Of a DNA stretch of 35,646 bases, positions 20,199-29,219 are shown in pieces. Source of the stretch: Bremia lactucae (Eukaryota; Oomycota; Peronosporomycetes; Peronosporales; Peronosporaceae); contig NW_027152029.1 of the NCBI RefSeq assembly GCF_004359215.1, positions 1,080,246-1,115,891 on the forward strand, given 5' to 3'. A program made the position numbers and the translations under genes. The notes beneath the pieces were generated by a model. That model did not search any database. It had not been told where the DNA came from and was given only the letters and a program-made list of their open reading frames with translations. Each line of letters opens with the position of its first letter. The stretch's first letter is position 1.

Positions 20199-21360
20199 AT
20201 GACCCTCAATATCGATTAGGCTCATTTTCACCATCTCTCCGATCATCATCGAGAGTTGGCCGAGCATCTAGCTCAGGGACTTGGTGCAAAAGCACTGGCC
20301 AGGCTCTTGAATAACCCTCCTGAGAAACGTGTTGCTTAGTTGGAGCAGTTTGAGGCGTTCGTGCTCGGACAGCGGAGAGCCGCGTCTGAGGTACCGAGCC
20401 ATGCTGCGACGGAATCCGTCACTCAGACCCAGGATGAGTTGAAGCGTGAGAAGGCTCGGAGCGAGGATCTAACAGGACTGTTGAGATGCTCTCCAGCCGG
20501 CCGCATCAGCCGAGGCCCATTCGGATGGACTCGCCCGAGCTCGATGAAACTGCAGCGCACACGATTGTCCACTAACTGTAAGCCGTGGAGCAATGCGGTG
20601 TGGCGCAGCTCATCGAGGATGACAGCCGGATAGTGTCGTATGCCATGTCGCACCTGCGCCGTAAGGCCCCAGAGCGGGCTCACCATCCTTTTTTCAAGAG
20701 AAGAGAGAGATGAATTGCACGTACTAGTGTACGTGAAGTGACGTGAGGCGCTTATGGCGGACGTTAAGGCGTTCCCTTCTTGGGCAATCTGTAAGACAAA
20801 GATTCGCGCCATGTTTCAGACGCCGTGCAACGTGGTGTTGCTTCAGGCGCGGTTCTTTGGAGCGCGACAGGCGAAGCGATCGCCGCAAGAGTATGTGCAG
20901 GAGATGCGCTCGCTATCGGTATCCATTACCGTAGGTCCGATTCCGGAGCACATTAAGGTGCCCACGTTTATAAACGGACTAGGGCATGGCCCATCGCGAC
21001 AGGCGCTTTTTAGAAAAGGGTTGTCGACGATGAAAGAGGTAATTCAAATTGCCTTAGTTGAGGAGCCCTCTTAAAACAGTGCCTCGGCGACAGCTTGGTT
21101 TAAGCCGTCGGCCGAGAGGTCAGATGCCACTCCCACGTAGTTGGACAATGGAGATCTAGTCTGTTTTAAATGCGGCAAGCGCGGTCATTTGATGGCTCGC
21201 TGCTATGCCAGGGTCCCTGCTGGGCTGAAGACGCCCGGCAAAAGGACTCCCTTCTCAATGGGCGCTGGCAAGAACCAGCGTGCAAGAGGCATGGGTTCTG
21301 CATCGACCACTGGGGGGTCGGGAAATGCAGGAGCGCAGTAGGGGCGGGATGCCTTACTGA
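20199..21360 (+). pseudogene. E3 gag
   Basis: The frame starts at the ATG at 20199 and carries TAG codons at 20217 and 20337, a frameshift near 20478 and a 68-bp insertion at 20681-20748. The capsid core follows: 'MADVKAFPSWAICKTKIRAM', 'VLLQARFFGARQAKR' and 'SVSITVGPIPEHIKVPTFIN'. A TAA at 21072-21074 and a TAG at 21138-21140 precede a canonical CX2CX4HX4C knuckle 'CFKCGKRGHLMARC' at 21162-21203, then a basic Gly/Ser-rich tail ending in a TAG at about 21339-21341. Gag builds the particle and binds element RNA through the knuckle. The related fragment at 208-960 has the capsid without the insertion. Confidence 0.85.
20681..20748 (+). other. Insertion in E3 gag carrying a shard of the A-type LTR
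   Basis: The fragment at 208-960 reads straight through this point. E3 instead has about 68 extra bases. The last 33 (20717-20749) match the A1 LTR at 6026-6058 with one difference, and the A2 LTR near 34063-34095 equally well. The first half is purine-rich and unassigned. It adds stops and breaks gag. Confidence 0.75.
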
Positions 21361-21729
21361 CGCGGATTCTGAAGCTTCCCCAAAGTTCAGAGTTGTCTAA
21401 CAAATTGGTAGCATAGTCGCTGCGGTCTCGAATTTTCGGATCTCAACTCTGTTTGAGCGATGAAAGGCACGTCTATACGAGTAACCTTTGGATCACTTTT
21501 ATTAGAGAAGACGGGCCTTCGAAAGAAGTGTTCGTGGTCGTCAAAGTTGAAATTGCGGAGCCATTTTCAGTTGATAATCTGCCGAGGAGATAGTAAACTC
21601 CCGGAGATGTCGTGAAATCTCTTATTTGCCGAATTAAAAGAACAAACCAGTTCCTTAACAGAACTTGGTGGACTGTTTGCTCGTCGTCCACAATGGACGA
21701 GAGCGTCCTAGAAACGGACAAAAAGAAAC
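21361..21729 (+). other. E3 gag-RT linker, protease missing
   Basis: After the gag tail the sequence goes to a pre-RT linker ('SKEVFVVVKVEIAEPFSVDN', then 'MDESVLETDKKKRFAA' near 21692-21740). No D-[ST]-G active site or ILG motif of a retropepsin is visible, although the related fragment at 961-1428 has one after gag. The protease was probably lost by deletion. Confidence 0.55.
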
Positions 21730-22700
21730 GGTTCGCTGCTCGAGGCTGATATGCCTTGAGAGACAGTCCGTTCTTTGATGTTCTGCTTCTGCGGAAACTT
21801 CGCGATGTGTTCCCAGAATTGGTCCCCAAATGACGAGGTGCCGCTGATGTGTTAAGAAGTGCCGAGCCGCCAATCAGCAGATAGGGGTATCAAGCGCGAA
21901 ACTGACCTCGAATAGGGAACCAAGTATCGTGTGACCAGGCAATGGCAGTTGCCGAAATAACAAGTCGATTATATCAAGGAGTTATTCGACAAGCAGCCAC
22001 GGCGGGACATGTGCGTGAGAGCAAGTCGTCTCGCTGCTTTGTCGGCGCAAAGCAACAGGTGGATGGCGCGTGGTTTATGCTTACAATAAGCTGAACACGG
22101 CGACCATACCGGCGCAAACGCCAATCCCGCAAAATGATTTTTGGTTGAACTCCATGGAAAGTCAACTATGTTTTCCGCGTTGGATTTAAAGGATGCCTAC
22201 TATCAGATACTCATGAGCGAGTCCAATGAAGCCAAAAAATCTGTAAGCACCCCAAGCGGTATGCTTTAGGAGTGGCTTGTGATGCCCCAAGGTTTGAAAT
22301 ATGTAGTGTCGGCTCACGTGATGCGTCAGCACCGTGCGCACGCGCCCCATTTCTTTGACGATGTATTCTTGCATAGTAGGGCCGAAGACAGGTAACCGCA
22401 ATAGAGTCGCACGAGCGTCATTTAGACGCTGTGTTGCAGTCTTTGAGTGACGCCCAATTGTACGTCAACTTGCAAAATGCGTCATTGGGGTCCCTGAGAT
22501 ACCTGTGCTGGGCTGCATTGTAGGTACACATGGTGTGCGAGCAAACCCAGGTAAGGTAATATAAGTAAAGGAATGGCCAATTCCACGGCATGTCAAGGAT
22601 GTGTGTTAATTCCTAGGGCTCGGTAATTACTTGCATAAGTATAGCAAGAATTCTGCTGAGCAAACTAAACCATTATCTGACCTCCTCAAAAAAGACGCAA
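21730..22700 (+). pseudogene. E3 reverse transcriptase
   Basis: Pieces in three frames give 'ALRDSPFFDVLL', 'GTKYRVTRQWQLPK', 'FSALDLKDAYYQILM' (about 22170-22214), 'EWLVMPQGLKY' (about 22270-22300) and 'FFDDVFLHSRAEDR' (about 22350-22390, catalytic DD at 22356-22361). The template-strand Asp motif and the catalytic pair survive, but stops and indels break the frame about ten times. The thumb piece GLGNYLHKYSK is recognisable at about 22619-22650. Confidence 0.8.
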
Positions 22701-23240
22701 AATGGGTTTGGCTGAAAGATCAAGAAGATGCTTCACATCAGTGAAGCAATCTCTTATATAGGCACCAGTCTTGGCATTGCCAGACGCGAATAAGCCCTTT
22801 AGCGTCGTTTGCGATGCAAGTAATTATGCAATCGGCAGCGCGCTCATGCGGAAGGGTGACGACGCCTTTGACCGCTTCATCTCTTATCAGTCCCGGCTTT
22901 TAAAAGCCGCGAAACTGAGTTCCCTCGTGCATGACATAGAGCTTCTTTCAACAAAGTATGCTCTTGTCAAGATTCGACGGCACTAAATAAGCACTGAATC
23001 AATTCAGGGTTATACGGATCACGCATCATTGCGGACCGCGATAAAATCACGGTGCCTCTCGCCTAGAATGGCAAGATGGCTCACATTCTTCTCTGAATTT
23101 AATTTCAAAGTTGAATATAAGCCCGGTAAGACGAATATCTTGGCTGACGCTTTATCGCGCGGACCAGACTTCGAGGTAAGACACCAAGAAAGTATGTCTA
23201 GTGATAAGGCACAATTTCAGCCGTCAACCATGCAGCCATG
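22701..23240 (+). pseudogene. E3 RNase H
   Basis: The domain that removes RNA from the hybrid starts 'PDANKPFSVVCDASNYAIGS' (22780-22840), with the first catalytic Asp in CDAS. A TAA at 22984-22986 and a small shift follow. It ends 'RMARWLTFFSEFNFKVEYKP' and 'KTNILADALSRGPDFEV', the segment carrying the last Asp (ADALSR). The opening 22771-22986 is cut and reopens at 23029-23241. The E3b counterpart begins at 28436. Confidence 0.85.
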
Positions 23241-24223
23241 AAGGCATACCACGTGACGAGCTCGTTAGCCTTTGATATATAAGAGAGCTATAGTCAGGAC
23301 GAACATTGTTGCCTGCTGTAGGATCGCTTTAATGAACGAAAGGGAACCCTTCCGTCGCACCTAAAGGCTAAGCTAAAAAGCTTTAGCTTCAGCGATGGAC
23401 TGATATGGCATCAGCTGACACCTTGTGATCCCTTGATGATCTATGTGCCTCATGACACAGATCTCAAGTTGATGATTCTTCATGAGCTCCATGATACACC
23501 ATCTAATTGGCATCTAGGCCGTGAAAAGACTTTTTGAAAGTGTCAGAGGAATTTTGGTGGCCACACCTTTATAGATGGGTGGCCAACTATATTCGCTCTT
23601 GCGAACAGTGTCAGCGCGTTAAGCCTGCACCGTCCAGCAGTGCGCCACTAAAGCCGCTACCGATTCCAACGGATTGTTGAAAGTCAGTGAGTCTGGACTT
23701 CATGTTTGGCATGCCGCCCGATCACAAGAATCGTACGGGGCTCGTCGACTTTGCAGAGAGACTGAGCAAAATGGTGCATTTAGCACCATGTAAAACATCG
23801 ATCACAGGCAAGGAGGCAGCTCTCTTGTTCCTGTATCATGTATGCCGACTACACGGGATGCCCGAGTCCATGGTATCGGACCGTGATCCACGTTTTACGT
23901 CTGGTTTTTGGTGACATGTGTTCGAGCTACTAGGTAGCAAGCTCCACATGTCGACCGCAGATCATCCCCAGACCGATGGCCAAACAGAACATGCCAATCG
24001 GGTCGTGACGAATGTGTTGCGCACTATAGTAACTCCCAAAGAGTGGGGCAAGCAATTGCTCTTTGTGGAGTTCGCTATAAATAACAGTGTCCACGCCAGT
24101 ACGGGGAAGACACCGTTTTCTATTAACGGACTGCGCCATCCTCGGACGCCAGTCTCGTTTGTGCGAAGCCCGAGTCATATTGAAGGAGGGCCCCTCACTA
24201 TGCTTGGTGCGAAAGAGACATAG
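23241..24223 (+). pseudogene. E3 integrase zinc finger and catalytic core
   Basis: The zinc-binding part reads 'HDTDLKLMILHELHDTPSNW' and 'HLGREKTF' with a C-x2-C near 23610-23625; a frameshift lies near 23535. The core 23687-24223 holds 'SLDFMFGMPPDHKNRTGLV' (first Asp), 'VSDRDPRFTSGFW' (second Asp) and 'DHPQTDGQTEHANRV' (Glu). Counting through one in-frame TGA at 23912-23914, the second Asp and the Glu are 35 residues apart, the canonical DX35E. The sister copy E3b has CGA at that TGA. Integrase would insert the element DNA into the chromosome; this copy is interrupted but keeps all three catalytic residues. Confidence 0.9.
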
Positions 24224-25308
24224 CTTTGTTAATATGACGATGACTCATGTGGGTATCATCTCAAAGACAGAAACTTGCCCGTGTGACCCTGCCAGTTTAG
24301 CAGTGGTCAACAAACTACGCCTTATGACCGAACTCTCGGCGGTATCATAGGCGAGTTTGATGCTAAAAGCGTGAGCGAGGCTCAACGCTTTGTGGATTTG
24401 CGATTAGCCATCACACGTTAAGTTTGTGACGCAATGGCAAGCGCACAGGACAAGCAAAAAGAATATGCGGCCCGAAATGGTCGCAAAAATAATGAGCGCT
24501 TTAGAGTGGGTGAAAAAGTACTATTAAGTACTGCTACCCTACCTAAGAATGCAATTTCTGTACTACCTGGAGGTACTACGAAGTTACTGCCGCGTTTCAT
24601 TGGGCCGTTTACGGTGGCAGAAGAGGTTGGAGACCTAGATATCGGCTCACATTTACCCCGTATACATAGACGCACCCCGTTTTTAACGTAGGTTGTCTGA
24701 AACGGCATGTTATCCAAAGGTGACGACATATCCCTAATCCTCTTAAAGAGACCAATGGTGACGCCACCTGTGAGTCGAGCGTCGATCGAGTGAGGGGGAC
24801 GGTGAAGGCGAAAAGCTATCGGACCGACTCCTCCCACCACGAACAGGACTCGGAGAGCGAGGGACATCAAGCGAGTAACGCGGATCCCTCAGCATTATCC
24901 TCTCAAAGAGGTCCAAGCGAGTCTTCAGGCGTTCATAAACTTGACGAGCCTTCGCTCGGACATCAACAAGATCCGAGATCAGTCGCGAGACTTGACCCTC
25001 GAGATCTGCAATGCGTCGTTCAACAGCGCTACATAATGCCTGCGACTAAACGGACGCGGGTAAGGCAGCCGCGAGTAGGTGGGAGAAATCGCTACTCCTA
25101 TTGGGCACCGTCTGCGCTGATGAATGTGGGTGGGAACCAACGCTTCCTTGTTGGAAGGTTGCTTGCCCACCGCTCCGTAAGGCATAAAGATTAAATCTTA
25201 GTCCAGTAGAGGGGATAATTAAAGAGTTTCGACTCTTGGGAACCGATCGATACCCTACGTATCGACGTGCTCGGCTTGGTGACTGCCTATGAAACGAAGA
25301 CCAGCTGA
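24224..25308 (+). pseudogene. E3 integrase C-terminal domain, tail and chromodomain
   Basis: From 24434 the frame gives 'AQDKQKEYAARNGRKNNERF', 'VGEKVLLSTATLP' and 'TTKLLPRFIGPFTVAEEVGD', the integrase C-terminal barrel. A polar Ser/Glu-rich tail follows (24790-25060). It ends in a decayed chromodomain with 'NQRFLVGRLLAHRS' and 'SFDSWEPIDTLRIDVLGLVA', keeping the WEP signature. The stop is TGA at 25306-25308. Chromodomains bind histone tails and steer integration. The 134-codon opening 24790-25194 is this tail. The minus-strand openings over 24418-24870 and, in E3b, over 29837-30229 are probably shadows, although the latter looks coiled-coil-like. Confidence 0.75.
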
Positions 25309-25999
25309 GGCCTCTTCGCTAGCCTCAAATGGACTAGCAGAAGCAGCGTAGTGGGAAGAAACAGGGGGTTCAGCACCGCCCCTGATTTCTTTCACACGCA
25401 AGCAGGCGAAATTAATTCGCTGCGACCGCTGCTTCATCGTATCGTAACGCATTCAAAGCGGCGCGTGAATTCCGCCTCGTTTTGGTCGGGCGTTTCTTTT
25501 GAACGAAAACCACCGGGGTCGGAAAGATACGTCCAAGCGACTTCTTCTGAGCCTTCCATGAATTAAAGACGCCATAAAAATTATGAACATCTAATATAGC
25601 GCGCTCTAGGAGCGACGCTTTTGGCCCGTTGATACGAGGCCATTGAGATGGAGGGGTATGCCGCCAGTCACATAGCCACGTTCGAATTGACTGGCTGTGA
25701 CGCCGACTGGACACGCTCACGTGCCGTCGGTGGGCTTGACGCTCAGGCTCTTCTGCGTCAGACCCATTGTGAATGATGGTCGAACGACAGGTATTGTTTA
25801 TACCCAACTGAGAAGCAGCTGCGCCCTTTTGGACAGCGTTCTCATTAATGGTCGCTGCGCTAGCCAGCGCAGAGGAGGAGATAGCATTGAAAAAGGCTGT
25901 TGTCTCCATGTTTGAAGCAATAAGAGAAGTTTGAACGGGCAATGAAGCTCCATCATCCTTCCTCATTAGCTCGCTGTACTCATCACTACTGTGAGGTGA
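25255..25999 (-). pseudogene. E3 antisense ORF between pol and 3' LTR
   Basis: On the minus strand an ATG at 25966 opens 184 codons to 25412 ('MRKDDGASLPVQTSLIASNM', later 'PKASLLERAILDVHNFYGVF'). A frameshift leads into 25452-25255, with 'RVKEIRGGAEPPVSSHYAAS'. Its stop lies about 54 bp inside the convergent pol end (stop 25308). E3b encodes a clearly related protein in the same place and strand. Over 43 aligned codons I count about nine silent and a dozen replacement differences, mildly favouring selection on this frame. The N-terminus is Ala/Ser-rich and I recognise no domain. It may have extended upstream as in E3b, where about 390 more bp precede the LTR. Confidence 0.6.
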
Positions 26000-26000
26000 T

Positions 26001-26007
26001 GGTGGGG
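26001..26007 (+). promoter_or_regulatory. Candidate polypurine tract of E3
   Basis: GGTGGGG directly precedes TGTAAC at 26008. It is a weak tract compared with E3b (31468-31480), and the region just before it is deleted relative to E3b, so it may be a substitute. Confidence 0.4.
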
Positions 26008-26527
26008 TGTAACAAACTAAAGTTGCCCTGTGTTACACAATCCCCGTTAAGTACACGTTGTGTACTTAAGGGGATGGTCAATTGCTTAAGTGAAGTAATT
26101 AGACCCACCACTTGGGTGTGGTTCACATTGTGAACCCATCCTTGTGTATGTGATGTCCCTGAGAACATTCCCATTAGCGAGGATGACGGCTAACTTCATC
26201 CGTTACACGAGGAATCTGGAAAGATACACTCGCAATACATATTAGTGTCTACGGCATTTTAGGATTGGTTCAAAGTAGATATACTTAATACAATTAAATA
26301 AAAAATCAGTCTGAAAACTACTTCCTACTTCACAAGTGCGCACGTGGAGACGAACTACGGCTCCCGCGACGTCACTTATACTAAGGCTTATAGTTCGTTG
26401 GGTGAGGTCGCTTAGGCGCCCACCAACACCCTCACTGCACGTGAGAGAAGACGGTCAACCGCTTCCTCGCTGTGCTGAGGTGTGTGCTTAAATAGAGCGT
26501 GGCCGCATTAAGACATTTCCGCCTACA
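26008..26527 (+). mobile_element. E3 3' LTR
   Basis: It runs from TGTAACAAAC to CCGCCTACA. It aligns with 19538-20140 and with 31481-31978. Conserved blocks are TGTTACACAATCCCC, the hairpin 26047-26056/26060-26069 (loop GTT), ATTAGCGAGGATGA, GGCATTTTAGGATTGG and GCTTCCTCGCTGTGCT. No matching 5-bp duplication could be verified because the left LTR end is eroded. Confidence 0.8.
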
Positions 26528-27510
26528 TTGTTTGTCTTTGGAGGTCAAGCTAAGGATGAATTTATTTTACTTAACTTTTACCAACTTTTGCGGAAGCGCT
26601 TCAAATAAACCTATCTTAGTGCTCTTTTTTGTACCCACCATGAGCCAAAATTTCCTTATGCTTCAGTTTTTGTCGGCTTTCGATGGTAATTTATTTGTTG
26701 AAAAGGCATCTTGCAATTTAACATGAAAGTACGCATATAATGCGAAGTCTTTTTGCAGACCTTTCGAGCATCGAAAACTGGGAGGCCTGCATAAAGGTTT
26801 CTCATTATTCTATTTATCAACAAGTTGCTACCGTCACGCTACTCTCATAAATACAGAGGTAAATAACTAGGGGTGTGGCTATATCGGTTCCCAAATGTAA
26901 TTTAGCAAGTGGTGTACCCAAGTCGAAAAGAGATCTAAAGACGACTCTAAGCAATTAATTGTCAATTTTGCGATATAGCGGTATAATGAAACTGCTTATC
27001 TTGTTAAGTTACCACAAATAGACGGGGAGGGTGTGCGGCTATATCAAAAGGGGTGTGTATCTATACCGGTTCCCTAATTTAAACTCTTTCCTATTATTAG
27101 AAATAATGTAGTATTCCTCGTAAAGGACATTATATGTATTGAACGGGACACCCCGTTACATATACTAGCATATATATTATTTACGAAAGGGAATGTCTTA
27201 GTGAACATAATTCTCCCATTTCTACTACAATATTACCGTTTATGGTTATATTGGCAAAATTAACAGTAGAAAAAGAATATGATTTATTCTCCTTAATTGT
27301 TTTTCTTATAGATAATAATATTTATTACGCAACCCACCTAGGTTTTTGCCAAGCTCAGCCCACCAGAGTTTGAGATATTTTAATTGGCTAAAAATTATCC
27401 CGTTTGTTGCGATTTAATTACCATTAGGAATTATATTGAAGGCGACGCCAGTAAGCGGGAAAATCCTAATCTCTCAAACTAAAACCCACTGCCCACTGAA
27501 GACCAGTAGG
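26528..27510. other. AT-rich intergenic region, no gene recognised
   Basis: Apart from the repeat motifs at 26869-26894 and 27024-27080 I see no structure that I can name. A stretch near 27140-27200 has an ACGGGACACCCCGT palindrome and resembles LTR sequence, but no partner was found. The 75-codon opening at 26499-26726 starts inside the LTR and looks random. Confidence 0.4.
26869..27080 (+). repeat. Two direct copies of a GGGGTGTG...TTCCC motif
   Basis: GGGGTGTGGCTATATCGG then TTCCC at 26869-26894 recurs as GGGGTGTGTATCTATACCGG then TTCCC near 27049-27073, about 180 bp apart. A related inverted copy is at 13717-13770. Confidence 0.6.
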
Positions 27511-27725
27511 CTTAATAGCAGCCGCACTTTCCACTTGAATATGTAAAAGAACAGCAATTACAGCAACAAATTCCGCAGCAACATCGGACACAGCAGCAAA
27601 GCCCTACACAGCACCAACGCCCTACGCAGCACCAACAACTCCGCAGACCTACTGTAGCGGAGTTACCTCGCTCCCAACGTCAGAGAAAGACTTTTAGACT
27701 CAGAGAGTCTCTTAGTTCTACTTAA
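27511..27725 (+). pseudogene. Gln-rich open frame, unknown
   Basis: The frame reads 'HFPLEYVKEQQLQQQIPQQH', continues Gln/Thr-rich ('RTQQQSPTQHQRPTQHQQLR') and ends 'RQRKTFRLRESLSST' at a TAA near 27723-27725. It has no Met start and is bounded upstream by a TAG, so it would be the end of a larger broken gene. CAG/CAA repeats can give such openings by chance. I recognise no family. Confidence 0.3.
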
Positions 27726-28074
27726 TTTATGGGTTTAACGTCGTACAAGCTACTAAAGCTTAATGAATCCTAGTTCAAGGATCCAGGGGCTCGTAGAACC
27801 AAGTCCAAACTAGTGCCAAAGAGTATATACCTTAGAAAGGCTTCTATCTCTTACAGATCACTGCGCAAGCCTTAGAAAGGCACTTTTAAGATCAAAGGGG
27901 GGCCTGCACTTTATTTTATTATTTAATCCAAAACCTTACCCAAGCAAATTAGAAAATAGAATTTGGCTGCCAGATTAAAATCTGGCAGCGACCACGTTTG
28001 TTACCCATAAAAATGGGATTTAAGTAATGAGCTATTTTAGAATAGGATAAAATGGTATTTTACCCATAAAGCAA
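27726..28074. other. Intergenic, nothing recognised
   Basis: This is a short AT-rich stretch with a GGGGGG run near 27897 and a hairpin CTGCCAGATT/AATCTGGCAG near 27970-27990. Confidence 0.4.
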
Positions 28075-28416
28075 ATGTACCACAACGAAGGTTCTCTAAC
28101 CGATGTGTGCCTCATTACACCGTCCCCCATCAGCCCGTTGACACCGAGTAACGAAATTCGCTTCATTTCCTCTTTGAGGTTGAAACCTATACAGCTAACT
28201 ATTCGGTCGTGTTTCTCTTTCCTTTGTCCCATGACAATCATGCGTGAAAAGCATACTTTTAGCACCTTCCTCAACGATGAGGGAATGGTAGACTTTGAAA
28301 GTCACTTTCAATCAGAGGATGAGGAGAAAAAGCATCGTTCTTACACGCCTTCTCCTCCGGATGAACGTCGGCGGCCCCAAATCCGTTCCCAGAACTTGGT
28401 GCCGATAAAGTCTTAG
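28075..28416 (+). CDS. Open frame of about 113 codons, unknown
   Basis: The first codon gives 'MYHNEGSLTDVCLITPSPIS'. The end is acidic then basic and Pro-rich: 'VDFESHFQSEDEEKKHRSYT' and 'PSPPDERRRPQIRSQNLVP'. The composition looks like a disordered protein tail, but I recognise no family and there is no second copy to test conservation. It stops at 28416, just before the E3b fragment begins. The minus strand is also open over part of it (28032-28274 and 28271-28480). Confidence 0.25.
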   Translation: MYHNEGSLTDVCLITPSPISPLTPSNEIRFISSLRLKPIQLTIRSCFSFLCPMTIMREKHTFSTFLNDEGMVDFESHFQSEDEEKKHRSYTPSPPDERRRPQIRSQNLVPIKS

Positions 28417-28435
28417 CTGCATTGAGCAGGACAAC

Positions 28436-29219
28436 AATAAAGTATGCTCTTGTCAAGTTTCGTGTGCACCTATTGGGCACCGAACCATTTGTGGTTTATA
28501 CGGATCACGCATCACTGCGGACCGCAATAAACTCACCGCACCTCTCGTTTAGAATGCAAAGATGGCTCACATTCTTATCTGAATTTAATTTCGAAGTTTA
28601 ATATAAGCTGGGTAGGTCGAATGTCTTGGCTGACGCTTTATCGCGCAGACCAGACTTCGAGGTTAGACACCAGGAAAGTGTGTCTAGTGCGAAAGCACAA
28701 TTTCAGCCGTCGACGTTGGCAGCCATGAAGGCATACCACGTGACGAGCTCATTAGCCTCTGTAATAAAAGAGAGCTACAGTCAGGATGGCCATTGTCTCC
28801 TGCTGTTGGACCTCTTTTTTAGGCGAAAAGAAGTCTCCAGTAGCATCAATTGTTTCGAAGGGTTACCTTTGGACGAAAGGTAACCCTTCCGTCGCACCTG
28901 AAAGCTAAGCTCAATCGCTTTAGCTACAGCGATGGCCTGTTATGGCATCAGCTGTCACCTTGTGATCCCTTGAGAATCTATGTGCCTCATGACACAGATC
29001 TCAAGCTGATGATCCTTCACGAGCTCCATAAAGCGCCATCTAGTGGGCATCTGGGCCGTGAAAAGACATTCCTACGAGTGTCAGAGGAATTTTGGTGGCC
29101 ACACTTAATAGATGTGGCCAACTATATTCACCCATGCGAACAGTGTCAGCGCATTCAGCCTGCACCATCCAGCAGTGCGCCACTAAAACCGCTACCGATT
29201 CCATCGGATTGTTGAAAGT
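28436..29219 (+). pseudogene. E3b RNase H end and integrase zinc finger
   Basis: The element is truncated on the left inside RNase H (TAAAGTATGCTCTTGTCAAG matches E3 near 22960). It reads 'RMQRWLTFLSEFNFEV', then ADALSRRPDFEV near 28630. After a frameshift, 28850-29215 gives 'LPSHLKAKLNRFSYSDGLLW', 'LHELHKAPSSGHLGREKTFL' and 'YIHPCEQCQRIQP', the His-His-Cys-Cys zinc finger of integrase, intact here. A 13-bp perfect hairpin lies at 28858-28888. Confidence 0.85.

Larger units (their letters stand above)
15195..20586 (+). repeat. 5392-bp direct duplication, copy 2
   Basis: This repeats 9802-15193 base for base as far as I compared. It continues on the right into the rest of the E3 gag at 20587, whereas copy 1 continues on the left into the E1 RT and integrase. 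Together they behave like the overlapping ends of two contigs. Confidence 0.95.

Noticed and set aside
9802..20586. A real 5.4-kb tandem duplication of the locus
   Set aside because: The copies look identical despite heavy decay and are joined at the only N of the window, which fits a scaffolding artefact better.
27140..27200. Possible additional LTR with ACGGGACACCCCGT palindrome
   Set aside because: No partner copy, primer site or polypurine tract was found.
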